Source: Piscirickettsiaceae bacterium (GTDB taxonomy: Bacteria > Pseudomonadota > Gammaproteobacteria > Nitrosococcales > Methylophagaceae). From it: 64,000 nucleotides of DNA. Both the position numbers and the translations under genes were made by a program. Under the pieces are notes generated by a model. It saw only the letters and a program-made list of their open reading frames with translations, did not search any database and was not told where the DNA came from. The DNA lies in assembly GCA_013215775.1 (NCBI GenBank), contig JABSQO010000001.1:209097-273096 (forward strand), given 5' to 3'. Of this stretch, positions 35,445 to 44,846 are shown piece after piece (position 1 is the first letter of the stretch; every line of letters begins with the position of its first letter).

Positions 35445-37979
35445 ATGAGTAACAAACAAACACTAGTGGTAATCGGAAACGGCATGGTCGGGCAAAACTT
35501 TTTAGTAAGTTTAGTGGCCAGCGAGATTAAAGATAATTTTAATGTCGTTACTTTCTGTGAGGAGTCTATTCCCGCTTACGATCGAGTACATTTGAGTGAA
35601 TATTTCGCCGGTAAATCAGCAGATGATCTATCGTTAGTAGAAACTGACTTTTTTGATAATAATGACATCACAATTCATATTGGAGATAAGGCTGTTTCCA
35701 TTGATCGTGAAAATAAAACGGTTCGCTCTGAAAACGGGCTGGTAATCGATTACGATAAGCTGGTTTTAGCAACAGGCTCAAGTGCATTTGTACCTCCAAT
35801 TCCTGGTCATGATCGAGATGGCTGTATTCCATATCGTACTATTGCCGATCTTGATGAGATGATGGCCGTTGCTAAAGATTCAAAGGTTGGAGCTGTTGTG
35901 GGTGGCGGTTTATTAGGCCTTGAAGCGGCAAAAGCGTTGCAAGATTTAAATTTAAAAACACATGTTGTCCAATTCGCCCCTCGATTGATGGCGGCACAGT
36001 TGGATGATGGCGGCGCTTTATTACTGAAGCAAAAAATTGAAGAATTGGGTGTTTCAGTACTAACTAGTAAAAATACCACTCAAATTGTCGATGGCGATAC
36101 CTGTCGACACAAGATGATTTTTGCTGATGGCGGCGAACTGGAAACCGATATGATTTTGTATTCAGCGGGTATTCGTCCGCGTGATGAAATTGCAGCAGCA
36201 TGTGGTTTAAAAATAGCCGAGCGTGGCGGCGTTGTGATTAATAATCATTGCATGACCTCCGATGACGATATTTATGCAATTGGCGAATGCGCCTCTTGGA
36301 ATGAACAAATGTTTGGCTTAGTTGCGCCGGGCTATGCCATGGCTCGTACGGTTGTTGCTCAACTGGCCGGCGGAGATGAAAAGTTCACCGGTGCAGATAT
36401 GAGCACTAAATTGAAACTCAATGGAGTTGATGTGGCGAGCATTGGTGATCCGCATGCGACAACTCCTGGTTCATTAGTCTATACCTATCAAAATGGTGTC
36501 GATGGTGTTTATAAACGTATTGTGGTCAGCCAAGACAATAAACAGTTGTTGGGTGCAGTCTTAGTCGGTGATGCTTCAGGTTATCCAACCTTATTGCAAT
36601 ACTATCTTAATGGTATCGATTTGCCGGAACACCCAGATTCATTAATCTTACCTTCACGTTCAGATGAATCTGTTGGTTTAGGTCCTGATGCGCTACCTGC
36701 GGGAGCTCAGATATGTTCTTGTTATGACGTATCGAAAGGTGCTATTTGTGCCTCTATTGACAATGGATGTACGACCTTAGGTGCTCTAAAAGATGACACT
36801 AAAGCTGCTACAGGCTGTGGTGGTTGTGCTGCGCTATTAAAATCAGTGCTTGATTGTGAGTTGGAAAAATCAGGTATTGAAGTTAATACCGATATTTGTG
36901 AGCATTTCCCGTACACCCGCCAAGATCTTTATAACCTGATTGTGGTTGAAGAAATTAAATCGTTCAGCGAGCTATTAAGTAAACATGGCTCAGGTAAGGG
37001 TTGTGAAATTTGTAAGCAAGCGGTGGGCTCCATCCTAGCGTCGTATTGGAATGAATATGTCTTGAAAAATGAGCATGTCGGTTTACAAGATACCAATGAC
37101 ACCTTCCTAGCGAATGTCCAAAAAGACGGTACTTATTCGGTTATTCCTCGCATGACGGGCGGTGAAGTTACACCAGAAGGATTGATAGCTATTGGCCAAA
37201 TTGCTAAGAAATATGGTCTATATACTAAGGTAACCGGTGGGCAACGTGTTGATATGTTTGGTGCCCGCGTTGATCAGTTGCCATTGATTTGGAAAGAGCT
37301 AATTGATGCTGGTTTTGAAAGTGGTCACGCTTACGGTAAATCATTACGTACGGTTAAATCTTGTGTCGGTAGTACATGGTGCCGCTTTGGTGTTGATGAT
37401 AGTGTTGGTCTTGCTGTTGAGCTTGAAAATCGCTACAAAGGTTTACGAGCGCCACATAAAATTAAGTTTGCAGTATCTGGTTGTACCCGTGAATGTGCGG
37501 AGGCTCAAAGCAAAGATATCGGTATCATCGCTGTTGAAGGAGGTTGGAATCTTTATGTTTGTGGTAACGGCGGCATGAAACCTCGCCATGGTGATTTGTT
37601 TGCAACCAATTTAGATAAAGAAACACTGATTAAATACATTGATCGCATTTTGACGTTCTATGTTCGAACTGCTGATAGATTACAACGTACATCGGTATGG
37701 ATGGAGAATATGGAAGGTGGTCTCGATTATCTGAAATCAGTAGTGATAGACGATAAATTAGCTATTTGTGAACAGTTAGAAATACAAATGGAGCATGTTG
37801 TTGAAACGTATCAATGTGAATGGAAAGCAACCATTGAAGATGAGAGCAAGCTAAAACGCTTCCGTCATTTTGTGAATAGTGATAGTAAAGATGAAAATAT
37901 TGTCTTCGTTGAAGAGCGTGGTCAAATCCGTCCTGCAAATATAGAAGAGCGAGAGCTTGCACTAGCGGAGAATGCATAA
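35445..37979 (+). CDS. nirB: Assimilatory nitrite reductase, large subunit
   Basis: An 844-residue NAD(P)H-nitrite reductase large subunit. The N-terminal ~400 residues form a FAD/NAD(P) oxidoreductase (VIGNGMVGQNFL; GAVVGGGLLGLEAAKAL). Next comes a BFD-like [2Fe-2S] domain with CSCYDVSKG and CGGC. The C-terminal half is the siroheme/[4Fe-4S] nitrite reductase with SCVGSTWCRFGVDDS and SGCTRECAEAQ. The enzyme reduces nitrite to ammonium in the cytoplasm. It is the first gene of a five-gene overlapping operon (nirB, nirD, phzF-like, nasB-like, nasA). Confidence 0.96.
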   Translation: MSNKQTLVVIGNGMVGQNFLVSLVASEIKDNFNVVTFCEESIPAYDRVHLSEYFAGKSADDLSLVETDFFDNNDITIHIGDKAVSIDRENKTVRSENGLVIDYDKLVLATGSSAFVPPIPGHDRDGCIPYRTIADLDEMMAVAKDSKVGAVVGGGLLGLEAAKALQDLNLKTHVVQFAPRLMAAQLDDGGALLLKQKIEELGVSVLTSKNTTQIVDGDTCRHKMIFADGGELETDMILYSAGIRPRDEIAAACGLKIAERGGVVINNHCMTSDDDIYAIGECASWNEQMFGLVAPGYAMARTVVAQLAGGDEKFTGADMSTKLKLNGVDVASIGDPHATTPGSLVYTYQNGVDGVYKRIVVSQDNKQLLGAVLVGDASGYPTLLQYYLNGIDLPEHPDSLILPSRSDESVGLGPDALPAGAQICSCYDVSKGAICASIDNGCTTLGALKDDTKAATGCGGCAALLKSVLDCELEKSGIEVNTDICEHFPYTRQDLYNLIVVEEIKSFSELLSKHGSGKGCEICKQAVGSILASYWNEYVLKNEHVGLQDTNDTFLANVQKDGTYSVIPRMTGGEVTPEGLIAIGQIAKKYGLYTKVTGGQRVDMFGARVDQLPLIWKELIDAGFESGHAYGKSLRTVKSCVGSTWCRFGVDDSVGLAVELENRYKGLRAPHKIKFAVSGCTRECAEAQSKDIGIIAVEGGWNLYVCGNGGMKPRHGDLFATNLDKETLIKYIDRILTFYVRTADRLQRTSVWMENMEGGLDYLKSVVIDDKLAICEQLEIQMEHVVETYQCEWKATIEDESKLKRFRHFVNSDSKDENIVFVEERGQIRPANIEERELALAENA

Positions 37980-38317
37980 TGAGTCAGTGGGTAGATGTTT
38001 GTAGTGTCGATGATTTGATCCCAAACTCAGGTGTCTGTGCACTGGTTGATCAACAGCAAGTGGCTATTTTCTATATGCCAGAAGATGAAGCGGTTTATGC
38101 TATTAATAATTACGATCCATTCAGTAATATTAATGTGTTATCTCGGGGACTGATTGGTGATATTAATGGTGAACCAATGGTGTCATCGCCAATTTATAAA
38201 CAACACTTTAGTCTTAAAACGGGCGTCTGTTTAGATGATGAAACTGTCAAAGTAGAAGCTTATGCTATTCGTATAGAAAGCGGGCGAGTTGAAGTAAATC
38301 TAGGTGAGGAAAAATGA
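37979..38317 (+). CDS. nirD: Assimilatory nitrite reductase, small subunit
   Basis: A 112-residue NirD with the Rieske-like fold, without the Rieske cysteines, as usual for this family. Landmarks are CALVDQQQVAIFYMP near residue 20, INNYDPFSNINVLSRGLIGD and SPIYKQHFSLKTGVCLDD. It joins NirB to form the active enzyme. The start ATG overlaps the nirB stop by one base, and its own stop is nested in the start of the next gene (ATGATG). Length is normal (~110). Confidence 0.94.
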   Translation: MSQWVDVCSVDDLIPNSGVCALVDQQQVAIFYMPEDEAVYAINNYDPFSNINVLSRGLIGDINGEPMVSSPIYKQHFSLKTGVCLDDETVKVEAYAIRIESGRVEVNLGEEK

Positions 38318-39237
38318 TGAGCCTTAATTATTATATTACTGATGTGTTCACCAATCAGATTTTTTCAGGTGCCCAGATTGCAGTTTTTCCACAAGCTGAT
38401 AATTTGACTGATCAACAAATGGCGTTGATTGCTAGAGAGATGAATTTATCTGAAACGGTGTTTGTTTCAAGCCCTGATAGTAGCAATAAACGGAAAATGA
38501 GGATTTTTTCACCATTAGCGGAAATAGATTATGCCGGCCACCCTATTATTGCTGCTGCTTTTATTTTAGCAGAGTGTGGCGAAGTTGAACTTTCGCAAAC
38601 AGAAACACGTTTGACCTTCACCCAAAATATTGGCGATATTGAGACCTATGTGTCTACTAAAGAAGGTAAACCAACATTTGTTCAATTTTCTCGCAAAGTA
38701 TCTTCAATTATTGATCGGTACACACCTTCAGATCTTGAATTGGCCGAATTTTTATCAATTGAGCCAGCAGAAATAGATCATAAAAAATATACAACACGAT
38801 TAGTTTCGTGTGGTTTTCCGTATTTGATCGTGCCGTTGTGGAATTATGACTCTGTTAGAAATGCCAAATTTAATTTTGCAGGATGGAGTCAATCAGCAGC
38901 ACCTCAGACGGCAGCCCAAGAGATTCTAATATTCTCACCAAAAACACCATTCCAAGGCGCTAACTTTAATGCACGGTTATTAGGTCCTAACATTGGTATT
39001 CATGAAGACCCTCCCGTTGGTAGTGCCATGGCGGCATTTGCATCATATTTATGTTCTTTCGACTCAACTCAACAAGGTACACATACCTTTGCTGTTGAGC
39101 GAGGTGATGACCAAAATCGTCGCAGCATTATTAATCTTGAGATGGACCATAGAGCTCAAGCTGAACTTACATTGAGAATTGGTGGTGAAGCCGTAATGGT
39201 GGCGGAAGGGAAAATGAACATTCCTGCGCCTAGATAA
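38314..39237 (+). CDS. PhzF-family isomerase-like protein
   Basis: A 307-residue protein of the PhzF/YddE family, a duplicated diaminopimelate-epimerase-like fold. The catalytic Glu is in MNLSETVFV, and the cofactor-free site motifs YAGHPIIAAA and EDPPVGSAMAAFA are present. PhzF enzymes isomerise a small aromatic or amino-acid-like acid; most family members outside phenazine clusters have unknown substrates. No other phenazine gene is nearby. Embedding between nirD (4-base overlap) and the nasB-like gene makes it an unexpected member of a nitrate-assimilation operon. Tandem ATGs leave one codon of start ambiguity. Confidence 0.88.
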   Translation: MMSLNYYITDVFTNQIFSGAQIAVFPQADNLTDQQMALIAREMNLSETVFVSSPDSSNKRKMRIFSPLAEIDYAGHPIIAAAFILAECGEVELSQTETRLTFTQNIGDIETYVSTKEGKPTFVQFSRKVSSIIDRYTPSDLELAEFLSIEPAEIDHKKYTTRLVSCGFPYLIVPLWNYDSVRNAKFNFAGWSQSAAPQTAAQEILIFSPKTPFQGANFNARLLGPNIGIHEDPPVGSAMAAFASYLCSFDSTQQGTHTFAVERGDDQNRRSIINLEMDHRAQAELTLRIGGEAVMVAEGKMNIPAPR

Positions 39238-39243
39238 ATAGTG

Positions 39244-40455
39244 ATGAAACAAAAATTAGTACTTATCGGCAATGGTATGGCTGGTATGCGAACTGTCGAT
39301 GAACTGTTAAAGCTTGCGCCTAATAAATATGACATTACGGTGTTTGGCGCCGAACCTCATGGTAATTACAACCGAATCATGCTGTCGCCAGTGCTTGCCG
39401 GTGACAAAACAATTGATGACATCATTATTCATGATGTGGCATGGTATCAAGAGAACAACATTGCATTACATACGGGTAAAACGATTGTTGAAATTGACCG
39501 AGTCAAACAAGTTGTTATTGCTGATGATGGTACGCGATCTAGTTATGATCGATTAATTTTAGCGACTGGTTCAAATCCAGTTATGTTGCCTATAATAGGT
39601 ATAGAGTTGGAAGGTGTTATCAGCTTTCGTGACATTAATGATGTCAATGTCATGATTGAAACGGCTAAAACGCATAAAAAAGCGATTGTTATCGGTGGCG
39701 GATTACTGGGCTTAGAAGCGGCCAATGGCCTGATGCTACAAGGTATGGATGTCTCGGTTGTTCATCGTGGTAATACCTTAATGAATCAGCAACTTGATCA
39801 GGCTGCTTCTGATCTGATGCAAGCTGAGCTGGAAGCTAAAGGCATGCACTTTTTAATGAATCATGATACGGCTGAATTTCTCGGTAATGAGCGAGTTGAA
39901 AAAGTTCGATTTAAAGATGGTTTAGAAGTGGCTGCCGATCTGGTTGTGATGGCGATTGGTGTGCGGCCTAATATTCAACTAGCCAAAAAGTCTGGTATTC
40001 AATGTGATCGAGGAATTCTAGTTGATGACACATTAAAAACTTATTCACCCAATACTTATGCTGTTGGTGAATGTGTACAACATCGCAATCAAACCTTTGG
40101 TTTAGTCGCACCTTTATTTGAACAAGCGAAAGTCTGTGCCAATCACCTTGCCAGCATGGGTATTGCTCGATATATCAGTTCGGCAACATCAACACAATTA
40201 AAAGTAACCGGTATAAACTTGTTTTCGGCGGGTGATTTTAAAGGTGATGATACGACGGAAGATATCGTGTTCAAAGATCCTGCACGTAACACCTATAAAA
40301 AATTGGTACTTAAAAATAATAAAATTATTGGCACCGTTCTCTACGGTGATACTACGGATGGTTTATGGTATTTTTCCCTGCTCGAACAAGGTGAGGATAT
40401 TTCAGCAATACGTGAAAATATCTTATTTGGTCAACATCAGGTTGAAGTAGTATGA
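39244..40455 (+). CDS. nasB: NasB-like NAD(P)H oxidoreductase for nitrate reductase
   Basis: A ~403-residue FAD/NAD(P)-dependent oxidoreductase resembling the N-terminal half of NirB. It has LIGNGMAGMRTVDELL at the FAD-binding N-terminus, LILATGSNPVMLP, AIVIGGGLLGLEAANGL for NAD(P) and VAIGVRP, with NTYAVGECVQH near the FAD tail. It ends without the NirB siroheme part, so it fits the electron-transfer subunit NasB passing electrons to NasA. The first in-frame start is GTG three bases earlier. It overlaps nasA by four bases (ATGA). Confidence 0.88.
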   Translation: MKQKLVLIGNGMAGMRTVDELLKLAPNKYDITVFGAEPHGNYNRIMLSPVLAGDKTIDDIIIHDVAWYQENNIALHTGKTIVEIDRVKQVVIADDGTRSSYDRLILATGSNPVMLPIIGIELEGVISFRDINDVNVMIETAKTHKKAIVIGGGLLGLEAANGLMLQGMDVSVVHRGNTLMNQQLDQAASDLMQAELEAKGMHFLMNHDTAEFLGNERVEKVRFKDGLEVAADLVVMAIGVRPNIQLAKKSGIQCDRGILVDDTLKTYSPNTYAVGECVQHRNQTFGLVAPLFEQAKVCANHLASMGIARYISSATSTQLKVTGINLFSAGDFKGDDTTEDIVFKDPARNTYKKLVLKNNKIIGTVLYGDTTDGLWYFSLLEQGEDISAIRENILFGQHQVEVV

Positions 40456-43097
40456 CGAAGACAACAGTTTTAACAACATGTCCCTACTGTGGTGTTGGTT
40501 GTGGTGTGCAGGCAACCTCCCATGGCGATGGCACAATTGTTATTCAAGGTGACACGTCTCACCCCGCTAACTACGGTCGATTATGCTCTAAAGGTGCAGC
40601 ATTAGCCGACACAGTAAGCCTTGATGGACGCCTGCTTCATCCCCAAGTCAACGGACAACAAACATCATGGAATACGGCTTTAGATCTGGTGGCGAATGGT
40701 TTAAAAGAGGTCATTGAGAAATATGGGCCTGATGCTGTGGCTTTTTATGTTTCAGGCCAATTGTTGACTGAAGATTATTATGTGGCTAATAAATTAATGA
40801 AAGGATTTATTGGTAGTGGCAATATTGATACTAACTCTCGACTTTGTATGTCATCGGCAGTTGCAGGTTATAAACGTGCCTTTGGTGCTGATGCCGTGCC
40901 ATGTAATTATGAAGATTTAGAACAAGCCGACCTGATTGTTATTGAAGGCTCCAATACTGCTTGGTGTCACCCAGTTGTATTTCAACGAATTGTAAAAGCC
41001 AAAGAAGATCGCCCCGAATTAAAAGTGGTGGTGATTGACCCCCGTAAAACAGCCACTTGTGAAATTGCCGATCTCCATTTACCGCTAAAATCAGGTAGTG
41101 ATTCTGCACTATTTAATGGTTTGTTAAGCTACTTGCATCAGCATAATTATATCGATCAAGACTTTGTTGAAAATCATACAGAAGGCTTTTCAGAGGCACT
41201 TATTACGGCACAACAATCATCATCAGATATTGAATTGCTGGCTCAGAAGTGCGGCTTAATTCCAGAAGGTATTGAAGAGTTTTTCCAACTGTTTGCCCGT
41301 ACAGAAAAAGTCGTTACGCTTTATTCACAAGGAGTGAATCAATCCTCTTCGGGTACGGATAATTCAAATAGTATTATTAATTGTCACTTGGCCACCGGCC
41401 GAATTGGAAAACCTGCAATGGGGCCGTTTTCAATTACCGGCCAACCGAATGCGATGGGTGGCCGTGAGGTCGGCGGATTATCTAATCAACTTGCAGCACA
41501 TATGGATTTAGAGAACCCAATCCATCACGATTTGGTCTCGCGTTTTTGGGGCGCTGATAATCTAGCAACAGCTGCCGGCGCTAAAGCGGTCGACATGTTT
41601 AATGACGTAGCCACGGGTAAGATTAAAGCAATCTGGATAATGGCAACTAACCCCGTTGTGACACTGCCAGATGCCGATAAAGTACGAGATGCACTGCAAG
41701 TCTGTGAGCTAGTCATCGTCTCAGATTGTGAGCAAAACACCGATACCACAGCATGTGCAGATATTTTATTACCCGCCTTATCATGGGGAGAAAAATGTGG
41801 CACAGTGACCAATTCTGAACGTCGTATATCAAGACAGCGTAATGTATTGCCCCACCCAGGTGAAGCAGAAGAAGATTGGTGGATTATGTGCCAAGTTGCT
41901 CAGCGTTTAGGTTTTACAGAACAATTTAACTACCAATCGAGTGGCGATATTTTCCGTGAACATGCGAGATTATCGGGCTTTGAGAATGACGGTACTCGTG
42001 ATTTTGATATTAGTGGCCTAGCCAGTTTGACCGATGAACAATATGATCAACTAACGCCGATTCAATGGCCGATCACCAAAGATAATCCCAATGGTACCGA
42101 GCGATTATTTTCGGATAAACGATTTTTCACTGCTAGTGGTAAGGCTCAATTAATCGCAATAACACCAAGTGAGCCGGTCAATATGCCGGATAAAAATTAT
42201 CCGTTGATTTTGAATACTGGTCGGGTAAGAGATCAATGGCATACCATGACTCGTACGGCTCGAAGTGCCAAATTAAATGGTCATATTCCAGAACCTTATG
42301 TTGATATCCATCCGGTAGATTGTCAAATGTGGCAGTTGGAAGATGGTGCCCTTGCTCAGCTGGATAGTCGATGGGGAACAATGTTGGCTCGTGTGCATAT
42401 TACTGATCATCAACAAATTGGCAATGTGTTCGTACCGATGCATTGGAATCAACAAAATTCATCATTATCTCGCGTTGATGCTTTAGTAAATCCTGTTGTG
42501 GACCCTATTTCAGGTCAGCCAGAATCTAAACATACGCCGATAAAAATAAAACCATACCAAGCAGTTTGGCATGGCTTTATTTTGTCACGATCATCATTAA
42601 AATTAAGTGAGACACACTATCGCGTCAGTATTAAGGGTGAACAATTCTGGCGTTATGAATTAGCCGGTAACTTCAGTATTGGTGATTATTCTGCGTGGGC
42701 AAAACAACAGCTGGGAGTCGAAGGTGAATGGTTGGAGTTTTCTGACCATACGGCACAACGTTATCGTGCTGGCGTGATCAAAGATAACCGTCTTGAAAGT
42801 GTGTTATTTCTCGCACCGGATCATGAGTTACCAGCACGGACATGGTTAAGCCGATTATTTTTAGAGCCGACATTGAGTGATGAAGATCGAAATTTCTTGC
42901 TGGCAGGTAAATCTGGATCTGGTCAACCAGATGTAGGCCCACTGGTGTGTGCTTGTTTTGGCGTGGGAGAAAACACCCTTAAAGAGGCCATTGCTTGTGG
43001 TGATGCTACAACCGTCGACGAGATCGGCAAACTACTTAAAGCCGGAACTAATTGTGGATCATGCCTTCCTGAATTAAAGAAACTATGCGGGCATTAA
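40452..43097 (+). CDS. nasA: Assimilatory nitrate reductase catalytic subunit
   Basis: An 881-residue molybdenum bis-MGD oxidoreductase. The N-terminus binds a [4Fe-4S] cluster, CPYCGVGCGVQ with a later CSKG. Then come LCMSSAVAGYKRAFG, QPNAMGGREVGG and RVRDQWHTMTRTARS. The C-terminal ~60 residues are an added BFD-like [2Fe-2S] domain, CACFGVGENTLKEAI followed by CGSC, as found in NasA proteins fed by NasB. It reduces nitrate to nitrite in the cytoplasm; there is no signal peptide. Last gene of the nir/nas operon, followed by a separate nitrogen-regulated promoter. Confidence 0.96.
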   Translation: MTKTTVLTTCPYCGVGCGVQATSHGDGTIVIQGDTSHPANYGRLCSKGAALADTVSLDGRLLHPQVNGQQTSWNTALDLVANGLKEVIEKYGPDAVAFYVSGQLLTEDYYVANKLMKGFIGSGNIDTNSRLCMSSAVAGYKRAFGADAVPCNYEDLEQADLIVIEGSNTAWCHPVVFQRIVKAKEDRPELKVVVIDPRKTATCEIADLHLPLKSGSDSALFNGLLSYLHQHNYIDQDFVENHTEGFSEALITAQQSSSDIELLAQKCGLIPEGIEEFFQLFARTEKVVTLYSQGVNQSSSGTDNSNSIINCHLATGRIGKPAMGPFSITGQPNAMGGREVGGLSNQLAAHMDLENPIHHDLVSRFWGADNLATAAGAKAVDMFNDVATGKIKAIWIMATNPVVTLPDADKVRDALQVCELVIVSDCEQNTDTTACADILLPALSWGEKCGTVTNSERRISRQRNVLPHPGEAEEDWWIMCQVAQRLGFTEQFNYQSSGDIFREHARLSGFENDGTRDFDISGLASLTDEQYDQLTPIQWPITKDNPNGTERLFSDKRFFTASGKAQLIAITPSEPVNMPDKNYPLILNTGRVRDQWHTMTRTARSAKLNGHIPEPYVDIHPVDCQMWQLEDGALAQLDSRWGTMLARVHITDHQQIGNVFVPMHWNQQNSSLSRVDALVNPVVDPISGQPESKHTPIKIKPYQAVWHGFILSRSSLKLSETHYRVSIKGEQFWRYELAGNFSIGDYSAWAKQQLGVEGEWLEFSDHTAQRYRAGVIKDNRLESVLFLAPDHELPARTWLSRLFLEPTLSDEDRNFLLAGKSGSGQPDVGPLVCACFGVGENTLKEAIACGDATTVDEIGKLLKAGTNCGSCLPELKKLCGH

Positions 43098-43139
43098 TGC
43101 AATCTTCCGAAGGGACTGGAATAACAGCCTGAATATCAT

Positions 43140-43156
43140 TGCACTTGATTAGTGCG
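43140..43156. promoter_or_regulatory. NtrC-like site upstream of the nitrate transporter
   Basis: TGCACTTGATTAGTGCG keeps the TGCAC...GTGC halves with three departures from the NtrC consensus. It stands ~100 bases before the sigma-54 promoter. Confidence 0.6.
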
Positions 43157-43239
43157 GCTTACGACCCTTTGTGTAATAACATGGTGCTTGTACTCGTAAT
43201 GATTCTTTATAAATGCTTTAATATCAAGCTGTTGAGCCT

Positions 43240-43255
43240 TGGCACGATTCCAGCA
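43240..43255 (+). promoter_or_regulatory. Sigma-54 promoter of the nitrate transporter gene
   Basis: TGGCACGATTCCAGCA has the invariant GG and GC at -24/-12 and a strong TGGCACG box. The transporter start codon is ~49 bases downstream. Confidence 0.82.
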
Positions 43256-43303
43256 ATACAGCTCTTACCAATACCGGTCTTTATTTGAAAGAGAGCACTA
43301 TTA

Positions 43304-44770
43304 ATGAGTACATCTAGCATGAGAGCTAATTTTCTCTCATTTACCGGCAGAGCCAAAATATTGCACACCACTTGGCTGGCCTTCTTTGTCACTTTTCTAG
43401 TCTGGTTCAACCACGCACCTTTATTGGGGCTTATCCAAGAGTCTATGGGCTTGTCGGATCAGCAGATTAAAACACTGTTGATTCTTAATGTTGCTTTAAC
43501 GATTCCTGCACGTATTGTGACCGGAATGTTAGTGGATGTTTACGGGCCACGAAAAACCTATTCTGTCATGCTATTAGCAACTGCTGGGCTTTGTTTTTTC
43601 TTTGCCATGGCAACAAGTTTTGAAGCGTTGGCATTGGCTCGATTTTTAATCGGCTTTGTCGGTGCTGGGTTTGTTATTGGCATTCGAATGATCAGTGAAT
43701 GGTACCCGGCGAAACAGCTGGGACTGGCAGAAGGTATCTATAAAGGGATGGGTAATGTTGGTTCTGCGGTAGCTGCGCTGACGTTGCCAACACTAGCATT
43801 GATGTTTGGTGGTGATGATGGTTGGCGTTATGCAACTGGCCTAACCGGTGTTATTGCATTGATTTATGCCGGTATTTATTACATTTCAGTCACCGATACT
43901 CCGGTCGGCTCAACTTACTTTAAACCCAATAAATCGGGCGGATTAGAAGTCACCAGTAAGCGAGATTTCTTTTTCTCTTTGTTAATGAATATCCCGATGT
44001 ATGGTGCGATGGCCGTATTAACGTGGAAGGTGACCTTATTAGGTTTATTAACAGGTTTCGCTGCTAATGCGATTTATGTCGGCTTGATTGCTCTTTATAT
44101 ATTTCAATCCAAACAAGTTTATAAGGTGAATAAAGAGCTTTTTCATAAGCCTGTCGATGAGTTTTTGAAGTACAATTTTAAACAAGTAGCGATTCTGAGT
44201 ATTGCTTATGCCGTAACCTTTGGTGCCGAATTAGCAGTCGTTTCAATGTTGCCATTATTCTTTAGAGATATCTTCCTAATTCCGATGGCTTTAGCCGGTA
44301 TTTTTGGTGCTAGCTTTGCTATTATTGATGTCTTGTCATGCCCTTCCGGTGGCTGGATCAGCGATACTTTTGGTCGTAAAAAATCATTAATAATCGCCTT
44401 AATAGGTGCGGCTGTAGGCTTCTTTGTTATGTCACTAATTACCGGGGAATGGCCAATTTCCTTGGCCGTTCTTGTCATTATGGTAACCTCATTTTTCCTC
44501 GGCTCTGCAGCGGGTTGTGTCTTTGCTATGGTGCCTTTAATTAGACGGCGATTGACTGGGCAAATAGCAGGGATGGTGGGCGCATATGGCAATATTGGTG
44601 CGGTATTATTTTTAACTGTATTCTCCTTTGTATCGCCGTCGGTATTTTTTGTTGTTATCGCTTGTGGAATTACCATTGCGGCCATCGCATCGTTTTATTT
44701 AGATGAGCCAAAAGGCGCTATGGCGGAGATTATGCCAGATGGTACTGTTCAAATGATTGATGTTCACTAA
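43304..44770 (+). CDS. Nitrate/nitrite transporter, NarK/NasA-type MFS
   Basis: A 488-residue major-facilitator protein with about 12 helices. Nitrate-transporter signatures: TTWLAFFVTFLVWFNHAPL at helix 1, the Arg of IPARIVTGMLVDVYGPRKTY, and a GxGxGFVIGIRMISEWYP-like helix-5 nitrate signature, with a second set (GGWISDTFGRKKS) in the other half. It imports nitrate for the assimilation enzymes. The cytoplasmic loop between halves is short. It has its own sigma-54 promoter and is followed by a kinase-phosphatase gene. Confidence 0.93.
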   Translation: MSTSSMRANFLSFTGRAKILHTTWLAFFVTFLVWFNHAPLLGLIQESMGLSDQQIKTLLILNVALTIPARIVTGMLVDVYGPRKTYSVMLLATAGLCFFFAMATSFEALALARFLIGFVGAGFVIGIRMISEWYPAKQLGLAEGIYKGMGNVGSAVAALTLPTLALMFGGDDGWRYATGLTGVIALIYAGIYYISVTDTPVGSTYFKPNKSGGLEVTSKRDFFFSLLMNIPMYGAMAVLTWKVTLLGLLTGFAANAIYVGLIALYIFQSKQVYKVNKELFHKPVDEFLKYNFKQVAILSIAYAVTFGAELAVVSMLPLFFRDIFLIPMALAGIFGASFAIIDVLSCPSGGWISDTFGRKKSLIIALIGAAVGFFVMSLITGEWPISLAVLVIMVTSFFLGSAAGCVFAMVPLIRRRLTGQIAGMVGAYGNIGAVLFLTVFSFVSPSVFFVVIACGITIAAIASFYLDEPKGAMAEIMPDGTVQMIDVH

Positions 44771-44797
44771 GTATGAATAGAGCAGGTAAACTACAAC

Positions 44798-44820
44798 AGC
44801 TCTTCTTTTCGGGGAGAGCT
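44798..44820 (+). terminator. Weak hairpin after the nitrate transporter
   Basis: AGCTCTTC pairs with GGAGAGCT (two wobble or weak pairs at the loop end). It is followed by ATTTGTTGTTG rather than a clean T-run, so termination may be partial and the downstream kinase gene could be read through. Confidence 0.4.
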
Positions 44821-44846
44821 ATTTGTTGTTGTTCAGGAGTTGGAAA

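Noticed and set aside
38314..39237. Evidence for phenazine biosynthesis
   Set aside because: Only a PhzF-family member is present; none of the other phz genes is in the window and PhzF homologues are widespread.
44206..44685. 159-residue minus-strand frame inside the nitrate transporter
   Set aside because: Antisense of a membrane-protein gene; the sense frame is a clear MFS transporter.
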